DNA of 64,000 nucleotides from G963704535 sp963704535. GTDB lineage: Bacteria > Chloroflexota > Chloroflexia > Chloroflexales > Roseiflexaceae. The notes beneath the pieces were generated by a model that was not told where the DNA came from, did not search any database, and saw only the letters and a program-made list of their open reading frames with translations. The stretch is from the NCBI GenBank assembly GCA_963704535.1, contig OY969916.1, positions 1,240,001 to 1,304,000 of the forward strand, in the 5' to 3' direction. This document shows positions 35,435 through 47,338 of this stretch, piece after piece (position 1 is the stretch's first letter; each line of letters starts with the position of its first letter). The position numbers were made by a program, and so were the translations under genes.

Positions 35435-38400
35435 CTGGCGCAGGACGAGAAAACCCTGGCCGTCACAGACGATGTCCCCATCGCGCAGCAGGTGCGCGAT
35501 GGCTTCACGGATCGCCGCTTCCAGCTTCGCTCCACAACGCCGGAACCCAAGCAGTCGGCTGACGCTGATAACCAGCGCGTCCTCGTACAGGCCAAAATCG
35601 CGGGCAAGCGTTAGCCTGACGGCCTCCTGAAATTCCTCGGGTGCGATCAGTTCCGGCTTCGCGACTGGGCTGTCATCGCCACGGATACGCACCGACGGCC
35701 GCCCCAATTCGCGCGTCCACAGAAACTCGCCGCTACGGCGCACGAGGTTTCGAGCGACAGCGAGGCGCAGCCCTTCCTCAAACGCCTCGCGCACGCTCTT
35801 CGATACCCGCGTACCCGTATACGCAGCCAACACGCGCTGCGCCTCTTCCTCGTGAATCGGCAACTCGTCAGCGACAAGCTGAGCGATATACTGTGCAACT
35901 ACGGTTGGCAAGGTCTGCCAGAGCGGCAGGGGAGCAGTGGTCCGCCGTAGCGCCGATGTCTGGTAGGGCAGCGCCGCGCCATCCGATACGGACATATCGT
36001 TGTTGCGTGGCTCTGGCACCGGCGGGGTAGTTGTCGGCTGAACAGACTGTTCGTCAGCCAGATATTCGGGGAGCATGCCTGTATCAAGCTTTATCGTCGC
36101 ACCAGTAGCGGAGAGCCTCGGCGATTGATCGCCGATAGCCTCCAGCCGTGCGAGCAGGTGCTTGAGGGTAGTTTCTGGCCGGCTGTACCAGTCGAGCGAC
36201 CAGACGCGATGCACTACCCAGCCAAGGTCTTCCAGCACCTGCCGGCGCAGGCGGTCGCGGTCACGGGCGGTTGGCGTGCCGGCGTAGGTTGTTCCGTCGC
36301 CTTCGATGCCGAGCAGGTAGCGGCCCGGCCGGTCCGGGTCGACGACGGCGAGATCGACAAATGAGCCAACTGTGCCCACACGCGCGTGCGTGTCCCAGCC
36401 ACGTGCGCGTAGCGCCTGGCCGATGGCCGTCATAATCGCCGTGTCTGGCGCCGACGCGTCGCTCATCGTATCGGCTTGCCCCCCGTGCTCGGCAAGGTGC
36501 AGGTACGCCTTGAGCGCAACGACACCCCGCGGCGTGTTCGGCCCGATCGTGAGGTGGTCGGCGCGCATCGAGCTGAAGAGCACACAGCGCTGGCGCGCGC
36601 GGGTCACGAGCACGTTGAGGCGCCGCCAGCCGCCGTCGCGGTTGAGCGGCCCGAAGTTCAGCCCAATCTTACCCTGCTGATCGGGGCCATAGCCTACACT
36701 GAGGAGGATGACATCGCGCTCGTCGCCCTGGATGGTCTCCAGGTTCTTGACGAAGAACCGCTCGTTCGCGTGTGCGGCGAAGAAGGCTTCGACCCGTGGA
36801 TCGGCGGAGGCGCGGCGCAGGTGCTCGATCTCGTCCTCAATTGCCCGCTGCTGTGCGACGCTGAAGGCGCCGACTCCCAGCGAGAGGTGTGGCGCTTCGA
36901 TCGCATGGCGCAGTGCCGCCTGAGCCACCGTACGCGCTTCGACCGGATTATGCTGGCCTGCGCCGCGCATGTAGACGGCACCCTCGACGAAGCAGAACGA
37001 CAGGCCGAACTCGCCGTTGCCGGCATACGGGCCAGGGAACACGCGCAACCTGCCATCATAGAACTGCTGGTTGGAGAAGTCTATCAGACTGGCGTGGCGA
37101 CTGCGGTAGTGCCAGCGCAGCGCGCATTGGTGCTTCAGACGCACGACGCCCAGCGACAGCACGCTCTCCAGGTCGGTAGCAGCCAGGCTGTCATCCTCCG
37201 ACGGCGCATCCTCGACTTCGAGCTTGGTAAAGAAATTCGTCGGCGGAAGCTGCTTCTCGTCGCCGACCAGCAGCAGTTGGCCGCCCCGCGCGATCGCACC
37301 GTAAGCGTCGGCTGGCTCCACCTGGCTAGCCTCGTCAAAGATCACCACGTCAAACTCGATCGCGCCGGGTGCCAGGTACTGCGCGATCGAGATAGGGCTC
37401 ATCATGAAGCAGGGCTTGATCGCTTGAATGACGTCACCGGTCTGTGCGAAGAGCTTACGGAGCGCCATATGCCGCCGCTTCTTACGCATCTCGCCTTTGA
37501 GGATGCCGAGCTTTGAGTGCTGATGAGCCTCGCGGTTGAGATCCGGCACCCGAGCGCGGATGCGCTCGGCAACGCGCCGGCGATTGTGCTCCAACCAGCG
37601 CACGTCGGCCTCACAGAACCGTCGGATGAGGACATCGTGATCGTCGCCGCGGAAGCCAGCCAGCGAGGGGCGCCGGCGCAGCGCCTGGTCAAGCCAGAGC
37701 TGGTAGAATTGGCGCGCGAAGCTCTGCGCGAGTCTTCCGTGCGCGGCCTGCGCTGCCGGCCCTTCTGCCCAGGCCATGAACGACTGGAGCGGCCCGCTCA
37801 CACACGCGGCGCGCACGCGTTGATACTGAACCCAGTCGTCGAGTTGCTCCAGCGCATCAACGAGCGGCTCGTGGCGCAGCAACAGCGTCGCGATTGGCGT
37901 TTCGCGCCAGTCGCCGTCGAGCCAGGTTCGTTCGTCGGCCTCGATCGCGGCGAGCCAGTCGCGCCAGGTCTGCATGGTGTGCGCGATGGCCTGGTCCGCT
38001 CCCACAAACAATGCCTCGTATGTGGCGCGCTCACCACGCTCCAGTATCCGCTCTGCTACCGTGGCACGGATGGCATCAGCCGCGATGAGCTGGCGCGCTT
38101 GCAGCACGCCGCGCATGACCTGGCGAAGCGCGTCCCAGTCGCCGTCGACATTCGTCCAGTGCGAGCGAAAGCGTGTGGCATATTGTTTGACGCCCGCCAG
38201 CGCCGTCGCACGCAGTTCGGCACTCTCGACCAGCGCCTGCAATAGCTCAAGCTGCTGAATAGCCGTCAGTGTCACTCCCGGCAACAAGTGCTGGTCGATC
38301 TGCTGGGCGTCGGCCTTCCATGGCGCCGAAACCCACCTCATCAACCCGTCCTCGAACCCTGCCGGCATCGCTTTGTGTGCCAGCGACTCGCTGTGGGCGC

Positions 38401-40333
38401 GGCGACGCTCGTGGATGGGCGCCCAATCGACCTGCTCGGCGGCTGAACCGACATACTGCGACCAGATCGCCTTGCGCCGCATACGCTCACTGCCTGCGGT
38501 GAGCCAGGTTTCGATCGCTGTGGCGTCGTGCTCCCAACGGTCGTCAGCAAGCATCCCCGCCGTGAGGTCTGGCAGGGCCAGAATTTGCCGCGCGGCCCCA
38601 AGCGCCGTCTCCGCTGCGGCGACACCAGGCGGCAGCGTGATCTGGAGTTGCTCCGCCGCCTGTCCCAGAGTTTGATCAAGGCGCTGGAGGGCGGCGAGCA
38701 GCGCATGCAGGCTGCGCTGGATACGCTGCCGCGTACTCGTGTCATAGACCGTGAGCGTGAGCGCCCGCCAAGGGTGTGCGGCGATGTCGCCGACGTGGGC
38801 ACGCCAGCGATCGTAGGCATCGAGAGTGTCCAGGGCGCTATGGAGCTGCGCCTCCGTCCAGGCAAGTGGATCGGCGATCTGGCATTCGGACTCGGGCGCA
38901 TCGCGCGCGGCGATCACGCGTGCGCCAGCCTCGTAGGGCGAGATGCCGAGCGGATCGAGCGGTGCGTGCAGCTCGCGAACGTATACGTTGAGCTGGCTAC
39001 GCGCCGCCTCTAGCGGCCCTGGATTAGCCGTGCCAACCACGAGCGGCTCCTCGTAGGCGGCGAGCGTACGCTGCAACTCTTCGAGCACGGTGCGCTTGCT
39101 GGTCTTGTTGCTATGCAGCTCCAACACGAAATCGCCCAGGCCAGCCGCCTCTAGGCGCCGCTTCACCACCGACAGTGCCGCTGACTTCTCCGCCACGAAC
39201 AGTACGGTCTTACCGGCTGTCAGGCACTCGGCGATGATGTTGGTGATCGTCTGCGACTTGCCCGTGCCTGGCGGCCCTTCGATCACTGCGCTCATGCCGT
39301 TCCTGGCCGCGAGAATGGCAACCTGCTGGCTGGAGTCGGCATCGACCACCTGGAAGCTGTCGACCGGCGGCACCATTTCGTCGAGCGTGGCCACGTCGGG
39401 TAACGGCTGGTCGTCACCGGGAATCTCGGCTGGAATGCCGGAGAGCCGGCGTACGAACGGGTGGGTGGCGATCTGCTTGTGGGCGGGCCAATTGGCCGGG
39501 TCGAGATCGCGGTACATCAGGAGCTTGGCGAAGCTGAACAGCCCCAGATGGAGCTCGGGAACCAGGCGCCAGCCCGGCACACTGGCCAGCGCCGTCTCGA
39601 CTGCCGCGAAATAGGCGGTGACATCCAAACTCTCGTCTGGCTCGACAGTGGGCAGCTCGAAGCGGAAGATCCGCCGGCAAAGCTCGACCAGGCACGGGTT
39701 AATCAGGATATCGTCCTCGTACCGGCGCAGGCTATGGCGGGTGCGCACGCTACGTCGCTGCAAATCCACTGGAACGAAGAGCAGCGGGGCGCGCGAGACG
39801 CCATCCCGCGTGGTTTCGCGCCACTCGACGATTCCAAGCGACAGGTAGAGGATGTTGCACCCTTGCTCCTCGCGGGCACTGGCCGCCTCACGGGCCAGGT
39901 ACAGCAACTGTGACTGGAGCTGGTCGCCAGACAGGGCAGTCTGGAGGTTTTTATCGGTGTGGCGGGCCTGCGAGCCATTGCCGGCATCGATCGGCGCCAG
40001 ATCCAGACCGGCGAAGACATCATAGTCGTGGCTCGCGTCATTCGACCGATCCCACTCGACCTCACGCGCCACCACTGCCTCGACCATCGCGGCGGCCTCG
40101 CGCGGGGCCTCTTCACGAGCGAGAAACTGGAGAGTCTGCTCCTCAGCGACAAGCCTGCGGAAGACCTCGGCAGGCAGTTCGTCGATGACACGCAGCGTAG
40201 CGCGTCCCTTGGAACGGTGGTTGAGCAGCCGGTTGCGCCGCGTGAGATCGAGCAGCCGCCGGCGCGTGTCCTCAAGCTTTTGCTCGATCGACAGCGGCTG
40301 TGCGGCCGTATTTGATTGGGTGGGATCGATCAT
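35429..40333 (-). CDS. DUF4011-SF1 helicase-nuclease-DUF3320 protein (defence-associated type)
   Basis: 1634 aa, from ATG 40333 with GGAGG upstream. Order: N-terminal DUF4011 (about 15-250), SF1 UPF1/COG1112-type helicase with Walker A EGPPGTGKSQT (about 352-362), Walker B VVIFDEASQVEPA (about 998), GDEKQLPP and motif VI LVTRARQRC (about 1245), then an MTES_1575-like endonuclease domain with VDLAVVDPDRPGRYLLGIEGDG (about 1320-1400) and a C-terminal DUF3320 winged-helix-like region ending LVLRQL. Helicases of this class occur in bacterial anti-phage systems (for example Mokosh-like and related loci); whether this one defends the cell is inference. A short HTH gene lies 35 bp upstream on the same strand. 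Confidence 0.88.
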   Translation of the reverse strand: MIDPTQSNTAAQPLSIEQKLEDTRRRLLDLTRRNRLLNHRSKGRATLRVIDELPAEVFRRLVAEEQTLQFLAREEAPREAAAMVEAVVAREVEWDRSNDASHDYDVFAGLDLAPIDAGNGSQARHTDKNLQTALSGDQLQSQLLYLAREAASAREEQGCNILYLSLGIVEWRETTRDGVSRAPLLFVPVDLQRRSVRTRHSLRRYEDDILINPCLVELCRRIFRFELPTVEPDESLDVTAYFAAVETALASVPGWRLVPELHLGLFSFAKLLMYRDLDPANWPAHKQIATHPFVRRLSGIPAEIPGDDQPLPDVATLDEMVPPVDSFQVVDADSSQQVAILAARNGMSAVIEGPPGTGKSQTITNIIAECLTAGKTVLFVAEKSAALSVVKRRLEAAGLGDFVLELHSNKTSKRTVLEELQRTLAAYEEPLVVGTANPGPLEAARSQLNVYVRELHAPLDPLGISPYEAGARVIAARDAPESECQIADPLAWTEAQLHSALDTLDAYDRWRAHVGDIAAHPWRALTLTVYDTSTRQRIQRSLHALLAALQRLDQTLGQAAEQLQITLPPGVAAAETALGAARQILALPDLTAGMLADDRWEHDATAIETWLTAGSERMRRKAIWSQYVGSAAEQVDWAPIHERRRAHSESLAHKAMPAGFEDGLMRWVSAPWKADAQQIDQHLLPGVTLTAIQQLELLQALVESAELRATALAGVKQYATRFRSHWTNVDGDWDALRQVMRGVLQARQLIAADAIRATVAERILERGERATYEALFVGADQAIAHTMQTWRDWLAAIEADERTWLDGDWRETPIATLLLRHEPLVDALEQLDDWVQYQRVRAACVSGPLQSFMAWAEGPAAQAAHGRLAQSFARQFYQLWLDQALRRRPSLAGFRGDDHDVLIRRFCEADVRWLEHNRRRVAERIRARVPDLNREAHQHSKLGILKGEMRKKRRHMALRKLFAQTGDVIQAIKPCFMMSPISIAQYLAPGAIEFDVVIFDEASQVEPADAYGAIARGGQLLLVGDEKQLPPTNFFTKLEVEDAPSEDDSLAATDLESVLSLGVVRLKHQCALRWHYRSRHASLIDFSNQQFYDGRLRVFPGPYAGNGEFGLSFCFVEGAVYMRGAGQHNPVEARTVAQAALRHAIEAPHLSLGVGAFSVAQQRAIEDEIEHLRRASADPRVEAFFAAHANERFFVKNLETIQGDERDVILLSVGYGPDQQGKIGLNFGPLNRDGGWRRLNVLVTRARQRCVLFSSMRADHLTIGPNTPRGVVALKAYLHLAEHGGQADTMSDASAPDTAIMTAIGQALRARGWDTHARVGTVGSFVDLAVVDPDRPGRYLLGIEGDGTTYAGTPTARDRDRLRRQVLEDLGWVVHRVWSLDWYSRPETTLKHLLARLEAIGDQSPRLSATGATIKLDTGMLPEYLADEQSVQPTTTPPVPEPRNNDMSVSDGAALPYQTSALRRTTAPLPLWQTLPTVVAQYIAQLVADELPIHEEEAQRVLAAYTGTRVSKSVREAFEEGLRLAVARNLVRRSGEFLWTRELGRPSVRIRGDDSPVAKPELIAPEEFQEAVRLTLARDFGLYEDALVISVSRLLGFRRCGAKLEAAIREAIAHLLRDGDIVCDGQGFLVLRQL

Positions 40334-40368
40334 GGATTGCCTCCGACAACGGCAGAGTAGAGGGAATG

Positions 40369-40575
40369 TCAGGGTTCGATCGGCGCTGGTAGATCGGAGC
40401 GCTGGATGGCCGCCAGTAGCGCCTCCAGATCGCTCTTCTTATACAGCCGGTAACCGTTGATCGGGTGACGATAGGTCGCCAGCTTGCCCGTGCGCTCCCA
40501 GTTCCGCATCGTGTTGACTGATACGCCGAGAAATCCGGCGGCGGCTTTGATCTGCAAGTAGTCCTGAATATTCAC
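40369..40575 (-). CDS. MerR/excisionase-like helix-turn-helix protein
   Basis: 68 aa with one domain, DYLQIKAAAGFLGVSVNTMRNWERTGKLATYRHPINGYRLYKKSDLEALL, typical of small MerR-like or Xis-type DNA-binding proteins. Start GTG 40575 is preferred because the homology begins there, with AAAGGCGG a few bases upstream. It lies 35 bp before the helicase start on the same strand, so it is likely an operon partner that regulates the helicase. No integrase is nearby, which argues against an excisionase role. The spacer to the RHS gene (about 265 bp) shows no recognised feature. Confidence 0.82.
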   Translation of the reverse strand: MNIQDYLQIKAAAGFLGVSVNTMRNWERTGKLATYRHPINGYRLYKKSDLEALLAAIQRSDLPAPIEP

Positions 40576-40840
40576 TAAGGCCGCCTTTCGCACAGCACAT
40601 ACCCCGGTACACAACTCTACCAAGAGCATACAAGCGGTGTCAAGGGGTTGATTACGGTAGTTACACGCTTGGTACAGGTCGAGGTCGAGCGGGGCGTGTC
40701 TCATGATGCTGCGAACAGTGACAATACGCACTGTTCATCTTCCTCTGTCCTGGTTCGTTCTGGTAATTCCTATAGCGTATCGTACGCGGTAGCCTGCGAA
40801 CCACGTCGTTGTGCGCCACCTGACAAAGGATCACACGCTC

Positions 40841-43800
40841 ATGCCGACCTGCCACCACGTTCCACTCCCGCGTCGCCTGCTGGCATTGATGATAGTTGTG
40901 ATCCTTGGGAGCCTGCTCCCACCGCATCGGCTGGTGGCTGCCACACCTGTCCCTGCCGATCGCCGCACTGCCGTCGCCACCCCAGCGCTTCAGCCGACTG
41001 ACTCAGCACCATCTGCCGCAACCGGTTCAGATGGGGAGCACCTGCTGTATCTGCCGCTAATTATGAGCGCTGTCGCGCCAATTGAGATCCTCGTCCAGCC
41101 CGGCCAGGGCGGCACGATCGGCGCTCGGGACGGCAGCGTACAGGCGGTTTTCTCGGCCCGCGCAGTGGCGCGGCCGACACAGGTGCGCTATGCCTCGATC
41201 GCACGCCCGGCGATCAGCGACATACCCCTGGCGGTCGGCGGCCCGGCCTTTGCCCTCACCGCGCAGGATGCCGCCACCGGCGCGGCTATCACCCAGTTTC
41301 CGCACGAGGTTTTGACCCTGCCGGCCACCGCAGCCGCACCGGCCACGGCGATCGTCACGCCCAGCATCACCCTCTCCGTGCGCTACACCGACGCGGATGT
41401 GTGGGGGCTAGACCTGCGCACGCTTGCGGTCTACACCCGCGAGACCGATGCCGACCCCTGGCAGCGCCTGACCACCACGGTTGACCGCCAGCGACGCCTG
41501 CTCGTCGCCACCACCGATCATCTGAGCCAGTTCGTCCCGCTCGCTGCCCTGGCCGCCGACGCTCCGCCGGCCGCCAACAAGCGCCTCGCGCTCGACCCCG
41601 ATGACGATGTCGGCCACGCGACATGGCCGGGCACCGGCTACGTGTCCGAGCTGCCCTATAACCTGCGCCTGGCCCAGGATGTCAGGCAGCGCTTCGCCGA
41701 CGACCAGTGCCGGGTGGACATCCTGATCACCCGCAACTCGGCCAGCCAGCGCTTTGTTCCAATCAGCTCACGGGTCGGCAGCGCCGCCAACTTTGGCGCC
41801 GACACATATACTACTTTGGCGTTCAACGCGCTGAACGGCTCTCCCTGGGGGGTGCAGATCGACGGCGGCGTGCGCGGCTGGGCGCGCTTCAACCATCCCG
41901 ACGACGATGCGCTGGTCGCCGAGTTCTTCGGCCGCGTCCAGGAGTACACCGGGCGACCGCACACGCAGGGCGTCCAGCACCCGTATCCCACCACGTACTA
42001 CGCCCCCGTTACAACCCTACCGGCCAGCACGACCTACGCCCATATCGAGACGCTGTTCCTTGACCACAACTACGACTGGCCGGTGATCAACAGCGCCTTC
42101 TCGCGAACTGTGGACTCGGCCTACACAGCGCTGCGCACCCGGCTGGAGGCGGCCGGCATGACCTGCGGCGATGACCCGCTCCACCCGCCGCCGCTGCCCG
42201 CCCCGCCCTCGGCCGAAGAACTCAAGCGCCTGCGCGACCTGGGCTACCAGAACTACCAGAAGTATGGCGCCGACCCGGTCAGCTTCTCGACCGGCAACCA
42301 CGTGCTCCAGGCCCACCTGGCGCGGCTCCCCGGCCCTGGCGGCCTGGATATCGATCTCGACTCTGACCTACAACGCCCAGGACGGTCGCGACGACCTGTT
42401 CGGCGTCAGTTGGTCGTTCCCCTACAACGCCCGCGCCATCCACTACAGCGACAATTCGGTCAGCATCGTGCTGCACGACGGGCGCACCTACCACTACACC
42501 TGGAATGGCGCAGGCTATACCGCGCCGGCCGGCGTCTACGAGCGCCTGGAGCGAAGGGAAGGCGGCTGGCGCTGGATTACGCCGGGCGAGACGACCCTGA
42601 CCTTCCAGGAGACCGTCGGCGGGCTGGGCGTCCTGACTACGTGGCAGGACCGCCGCGGCAACACGCTGCATCTCAGCTACGACCTGAGCGGGCAGACCGC
42701 CTGGCAACAGGGCAACCCGGTCCCGCGTCCCCCGCTGACTGAGATTCGCGACGACGCCGGGCGCGTAGTGGCCTTCCAGCACGACGGCGCGAGCCATATC
42801 ACCGGCCTGGCCCTCCCCGACGGTCGGACGTTCGCCTTCGGCTACACCAACGGCGATCTGACCGCGATCACCGACGCGAGCGGCGGCACGCGCCGCTACG
42901 CCTACGACGGGCGCCACCGTGTCACCGGCGAGTGGGACCCCGAGGGCATCCACTTTCTGGAAAATCGCTACGACGACCGCGACCGGGTGATCGGGCAGGC
43001 CGACGCCACCGGCGCCCAGAACACGATCGCCTACGACCCGATCGCGCGCGTGACGACCTTCACCGACAACGGCGGCAACGTCACCCGCTACCGCTACGAT
43101 GAGCTGAATCGTATCATCGCCGTCGTGGATGCGCTCGGCGCCACCACCCGCACGACCTACGACGCCAGCTACAACGTCGTCAGCCAGGTGGACGCGCGCG
43201 GCTTCGAGACCCGCTTCACCTACGACGGCAACGGCAACCTGCTCACCCGCACCGACCCGGTCGACGGCTTCAGCTCGGCCTTCTACCATCGCGACGTGAC
43301 CAACTGGACCTACGACGCCCACAACCAGCCCACCGCGATGACCAACGCCCTGGGCGCGACCTGGCGCTACGAGTACGATGCCGAGGGCAATCTGACCCGC
43401 GCGGTCGCCCCCGACGGCACCCAGACCAGCGCGACCTACGACGTGCATGGCCAGGTGCTCAGCCTCACCGACCCCAACGGCCACGCGACCAGCTTCACCT
43501 ACGACGCGGCGGGCAACCGGCTGAAGACGATTGATACGGCGGGACACAGCACGACCTCGACCTATGACGCCGCCGGGCGCGAGACCAGCTACACCGACGC
43601 CAACGGCCACGTGGTCAGCTTCATCTACGATGGCAATGGTAACATCACCCGCATCACCGATCCGAAGGGCCAGGCCAGCACCTTTGCCTACAACCACAAC
43701 GACCTGCTCATCCACTCCAGGGACCGGCGCGGCGGCGAGCGCCACTACCAGTACGACGCCAGCCTGAAGCTGACCGGCGAGCGCGACCCGCTGGGCCACT

Positions 43801-46800
43801 GGACCCACTACGCCTACGATGTCCTCTACCGCCGCAGCTCGGCGACCGACCCACTCGGACGGCAAACTCGTTACGCCTACGACGCCGCCGGGCGCCTCGC
43901 CTCGATCACCGACCCGACCGGCGCGCTGGTGCGCTATACCTACGATGCCGACGGTAATCTGATATCAGTTATCGATCCGCTCGGCCAGCGCACTGCGATG
44001 GCCTACGATGCCATGGGCCGGCTGAAATTCGCGACCGACGCAGCCGGCGCACGCACCGAGTACTGCTACGACGCCGAGGACCGACTGATCCGCACGATCG
44101 GCCCGCGCGGCGAAGTGACCGACTACAGCTACGACACGCTCGACCGGCTGATCGCGGTCAAGGACCCGCTGGGCAACATCACGCGCTACGTCTACGACGC
44201 AGCCGGCAACCGCCTGGCAGCGATCGACACGCTGGGCCACCGCACCGACACAACCTACGATGTGCTGGACCGGCCGGTCGCTGTGGCCCACCCGGCGCTC
44301 GCCGGCGGCCTGCGCCCAACCGCGCATATGGCCTATGATGCGGTCGGCAACCCGGTTGCTATCACCAGCCCGCGCGGCTTCGTCACCAGCCTGATGTATG
44401 ACGCAAACGATACGCTCACGCAGGTGGTAGACCCGTTGGGCGGTACGACGGCCTACGCCTACGACAACGAGGATGCGCTCACCGGCGTCACCGATCCGCT
44501 CGGCCACACGACGACCACGACCTACGACCTGAACGGGCGCCCCACGCGCGTGACTGATGCGCTGGACCAGGCGACGGCGCTGGGCTACGACGCGGCCGGC
44601 AACCTGACCACGACGACCGACGCTCTCGGCCAGATCACGACCTACGCCTACGATCCGGTCGGGCAGCTGCTGAACGTCGCCGACCCGCTGGGCAACACCA
44701 CCAGCTACACCCGCGACGCCGCCGGACGCGTCGCGGCCACGACCGACGCCAACGGCCACACCACCCGCTACGCCTACGATCCGGTCGGGCGGCTGCTGGG
44801 CGTCACTGATCCGCTCACCGGCACCACCGGCTACACCTACGACCTGGCCGGCAACCTGACGGCGATCACCGACGCCAACGGCCACACCACGCGCTTCGAC
44901 TACAATTTCCTGAACCAGCTCGTTCAGGAGACCAATCCGCTCAGCAACACCTGGCGCTACGCCTACGACGGCGCCGGCCAACTCACCCGGCGTGTCGACG
45001 CACTGTGGCGACCGACCTTCTACGCCTACGACAGCAACGGGCGCCTGACCAGCGTGACCTACGACGGCGCGCCAGCGCAGCACCCGCTGACCTACGCCTA
45101 CGACCTGGACGGCAACCAGACCAGCATGTGTGATGGGCTCGGCTGCGCCAACCAGACCTACGACGCGCTGGGCCGCATGACTAGCGCGACCGACTGGAGC
45201 GGGCGCACAATCACCCGCACCTACGACCTTGCCGGCAATCTGACCGGCCTGACCTCCCCCGATGGACAGACGGTCGCCTACGGCTACGATGCCGCCAACC
45301 AACTGGCCGGCATGGCCGACCCGCACGGCGGGGCGCTGGACTACGAGCGCAACGCGCTGGGCCAGGTGACGCGCCTAACCCGCCCGAACAGCACCGTCTC
45401 GACCTTCAGCTACGACGCCGCCGGCCGGCTGACCGGGCTCGACAACCGGGTGCAGGGCGCGCCCGAGCCGCAGAGCGCCTACGCCTACGCGCTGGACAAG
45501 GGTGGTAACCGGGTCCAGGTGACGGAGACCCGCGCGGCCTTCGACGGCAGCCCAGCGCTCGTGATCCTGACCCATGACTACCAGTACGACGCGCTGAACC
45601 GGCTCGTCCTGGCCGCCACCGACAGCCCCGACAGCGCGACGAGCTACGCCTTCGACGCAGCGGGCAACCGCCTGGGCACGGCCGGCACGGCCCTCGTGCC
45701 CGACTCCGGCGTGCCCGCACTGCCGGTCGCTCCGCACCCGACCGGCGCGGCCAGCAGCTACAACGCCGCCAACCAGCTCACGCGCGTCGAGGAGGGCGGC
45801 GCGACGACCACGTTGGATTACAACGCCAATGGCGACCGCATACGCGAGACGCGGGTCCAAACCGACGGGGTGACGCTGATCACCGGCTACGCCTACGATC
45901 GCGAGGACCGGCTGCTCGGCGTGACCAGAACGCTGAGCGACACCGGCGGGATGACCGTCACGCTGCGGGCGCAGTATGCCTACGACGGCTACGGCCGCCG
46001 CGCCACCAGAGTCGTCAGCGAGGCCGGCGCAATCACGCCGACGCTGGTCATGACCTACACCTACGACGGGCTCGACCTGATCGGCGCGCAGCTCCAGGCC
46101 GGCGGCGTCGTCACCACGACCAACTACTACCTGGCGCCCTCGCCGATCACCGGCCTACGCCGCCCAGTCGAGATGGAGCGGCTGCCGAACGCCACCACCG
46201 GATTCGCTGGCGACCGCCACTGGTACCAGAACGACGGGCTGGACAGCGTCGTCGCGCTGACCGAGGAGGGCGGCAACCTGGTCTCGCCATTCCTGTACGA
46301 CGAGTACGGGCAGCGCCTGACCGGCGCGACCGACCTCCAGGTCTTCAGCTACACCTCGCAGGATTACGACGCCGAAACCGGGCTGCTGCACTTCTACGCA
46401 CGCTACTACGACCCGGCGCGTGGCGTGTGGCTGACGCAGGATACGTATCGTGGGGAGATCGGGGAGCTGGGGACGCTGCATCGGTATGGGTATACGCTCG
46501 ATAATCCGACGACATTTGTTGATAAATGGGGATATATTTGTATATTTGGACTTGGAGATTGTAGAGAGAAGTTTGATGTCAATAATGTTGATGGTGTGAA
46601 ATTTGTAGAAGGAGAAAAGAAGTGGACTAATCAAGAAAGAGAACTTGTGCAGAGCGGTATCAATATTCTCCCCGAGAAAATGCGAAAGGATATTCCACTC
46701 GAAGAAATAAAGAGGGATGGCAGCAGTTGTGATAAAAACAGCGTTTGTATTCTTGGATCGTATAGCAGTAATAAGATCATGAACTTCCGAGACACAACGT

Positions 46801-47294
46801 TTTCAATAGGTGATGATGAAGTTAGGCGAACTACAGTTCATGAATTTACTCATGCTTACCAGAATAAAGTTGGAGATGGAGATTCTGGAAGTAAAGAAGA
46901 GACTGATGTTGATGCAAGAAGTGATTTCATGAAAAAATGGAATGAACAGGTTGGATGGCAAAGAGAAGAGAAGAAAGAAGGGTGGTGGATATTTTCTTCT
47001 ACTAAATACAAATGGAAATATCAAGGAAAAGATTCTGAAAACTGGATTCCTACATACGGAAATGGAAATGCGCCAAATCCTTGGGATGATATGGCTAAAT
47101 CGGTTGAAGAATATATATATAATGCGGATAGTCTTGAAAAAAATTCCCCATCAAGATACAAATTTTTGAAGGATAATCTCTTTGATGGCAAAGAGTATAA
47201 GAAGCTTGCCCCACTTTCAGCGAGTGAAAAGGCTGCATTAAGACGAATAGTAATGAACTTTCTCACAGGAGTAAAAAACAGGTACAGTCCCTAG
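40841..47294 (+). CDS. Giant RHS repeat protein with metalloprotease-like toxin tip, one frameshift
   Basis: About 2150 aa when joined (frame change near 42350-42365). Signal peptide at 1-35 (RRLLALMIVVILGSLL), then YLPLIMSAV. Residues about 245-445 resemble an N-acetylmuramoyl-L-alanine amidase (LALDPDDDVGHA...ELPYNLRLAQDV...FVPISSRVGSAANFGADTYTTLAFNA) but the usual zinc His in the SIHxNA position is replaced. A long array of YD/RHS repeats follows (about 25, such as YDAAGRLTGL), ending in the core motif LLHFYARYYDPARGVWLTQD. The C-terminal 260 residues are AT-rich with HEFTH (46839-46853), a zinc-protease motif. This is the layout of a polymorphic toxin. No immunity gene follows. Confidence 0.88.
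46437..47294 (+). other. AT-rich RHS toxin C-terminal module
   Basis: From about 46437 the codon choice switches from GC-ending to A/T-ending while the reading frame continues. The segment covers the RHS closing motif (RYGYTLDNPTTFVDKWGY) and a tip with TTVHEFTHAYQNKVGDG and a later Asp/Glu-rich stretch, consistent with a zincin-type peptidase effector. The composition jump is typical of exchangeable RHS C-terminal ends. Confidence 0.75.
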
Positions 47295-47338
47295 TGTCTC
47301 TAAAGCCGCATTATAACTACGAGTGGTGATGTTGGCAT

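Noticed and set aside
40369..40575. Excisionase of an integrative element
   Set aside because: No integrase, attachment repeats or tRNA gene were found nearby; the position before the helicase favours a regulator.
42279..45326. Long minus-strand frames opposite the RHS repeats
   Set aside because: They mirror the repeated YD-repeat codons (GxVGVGxxG patterns) and have no family match that I recognise.
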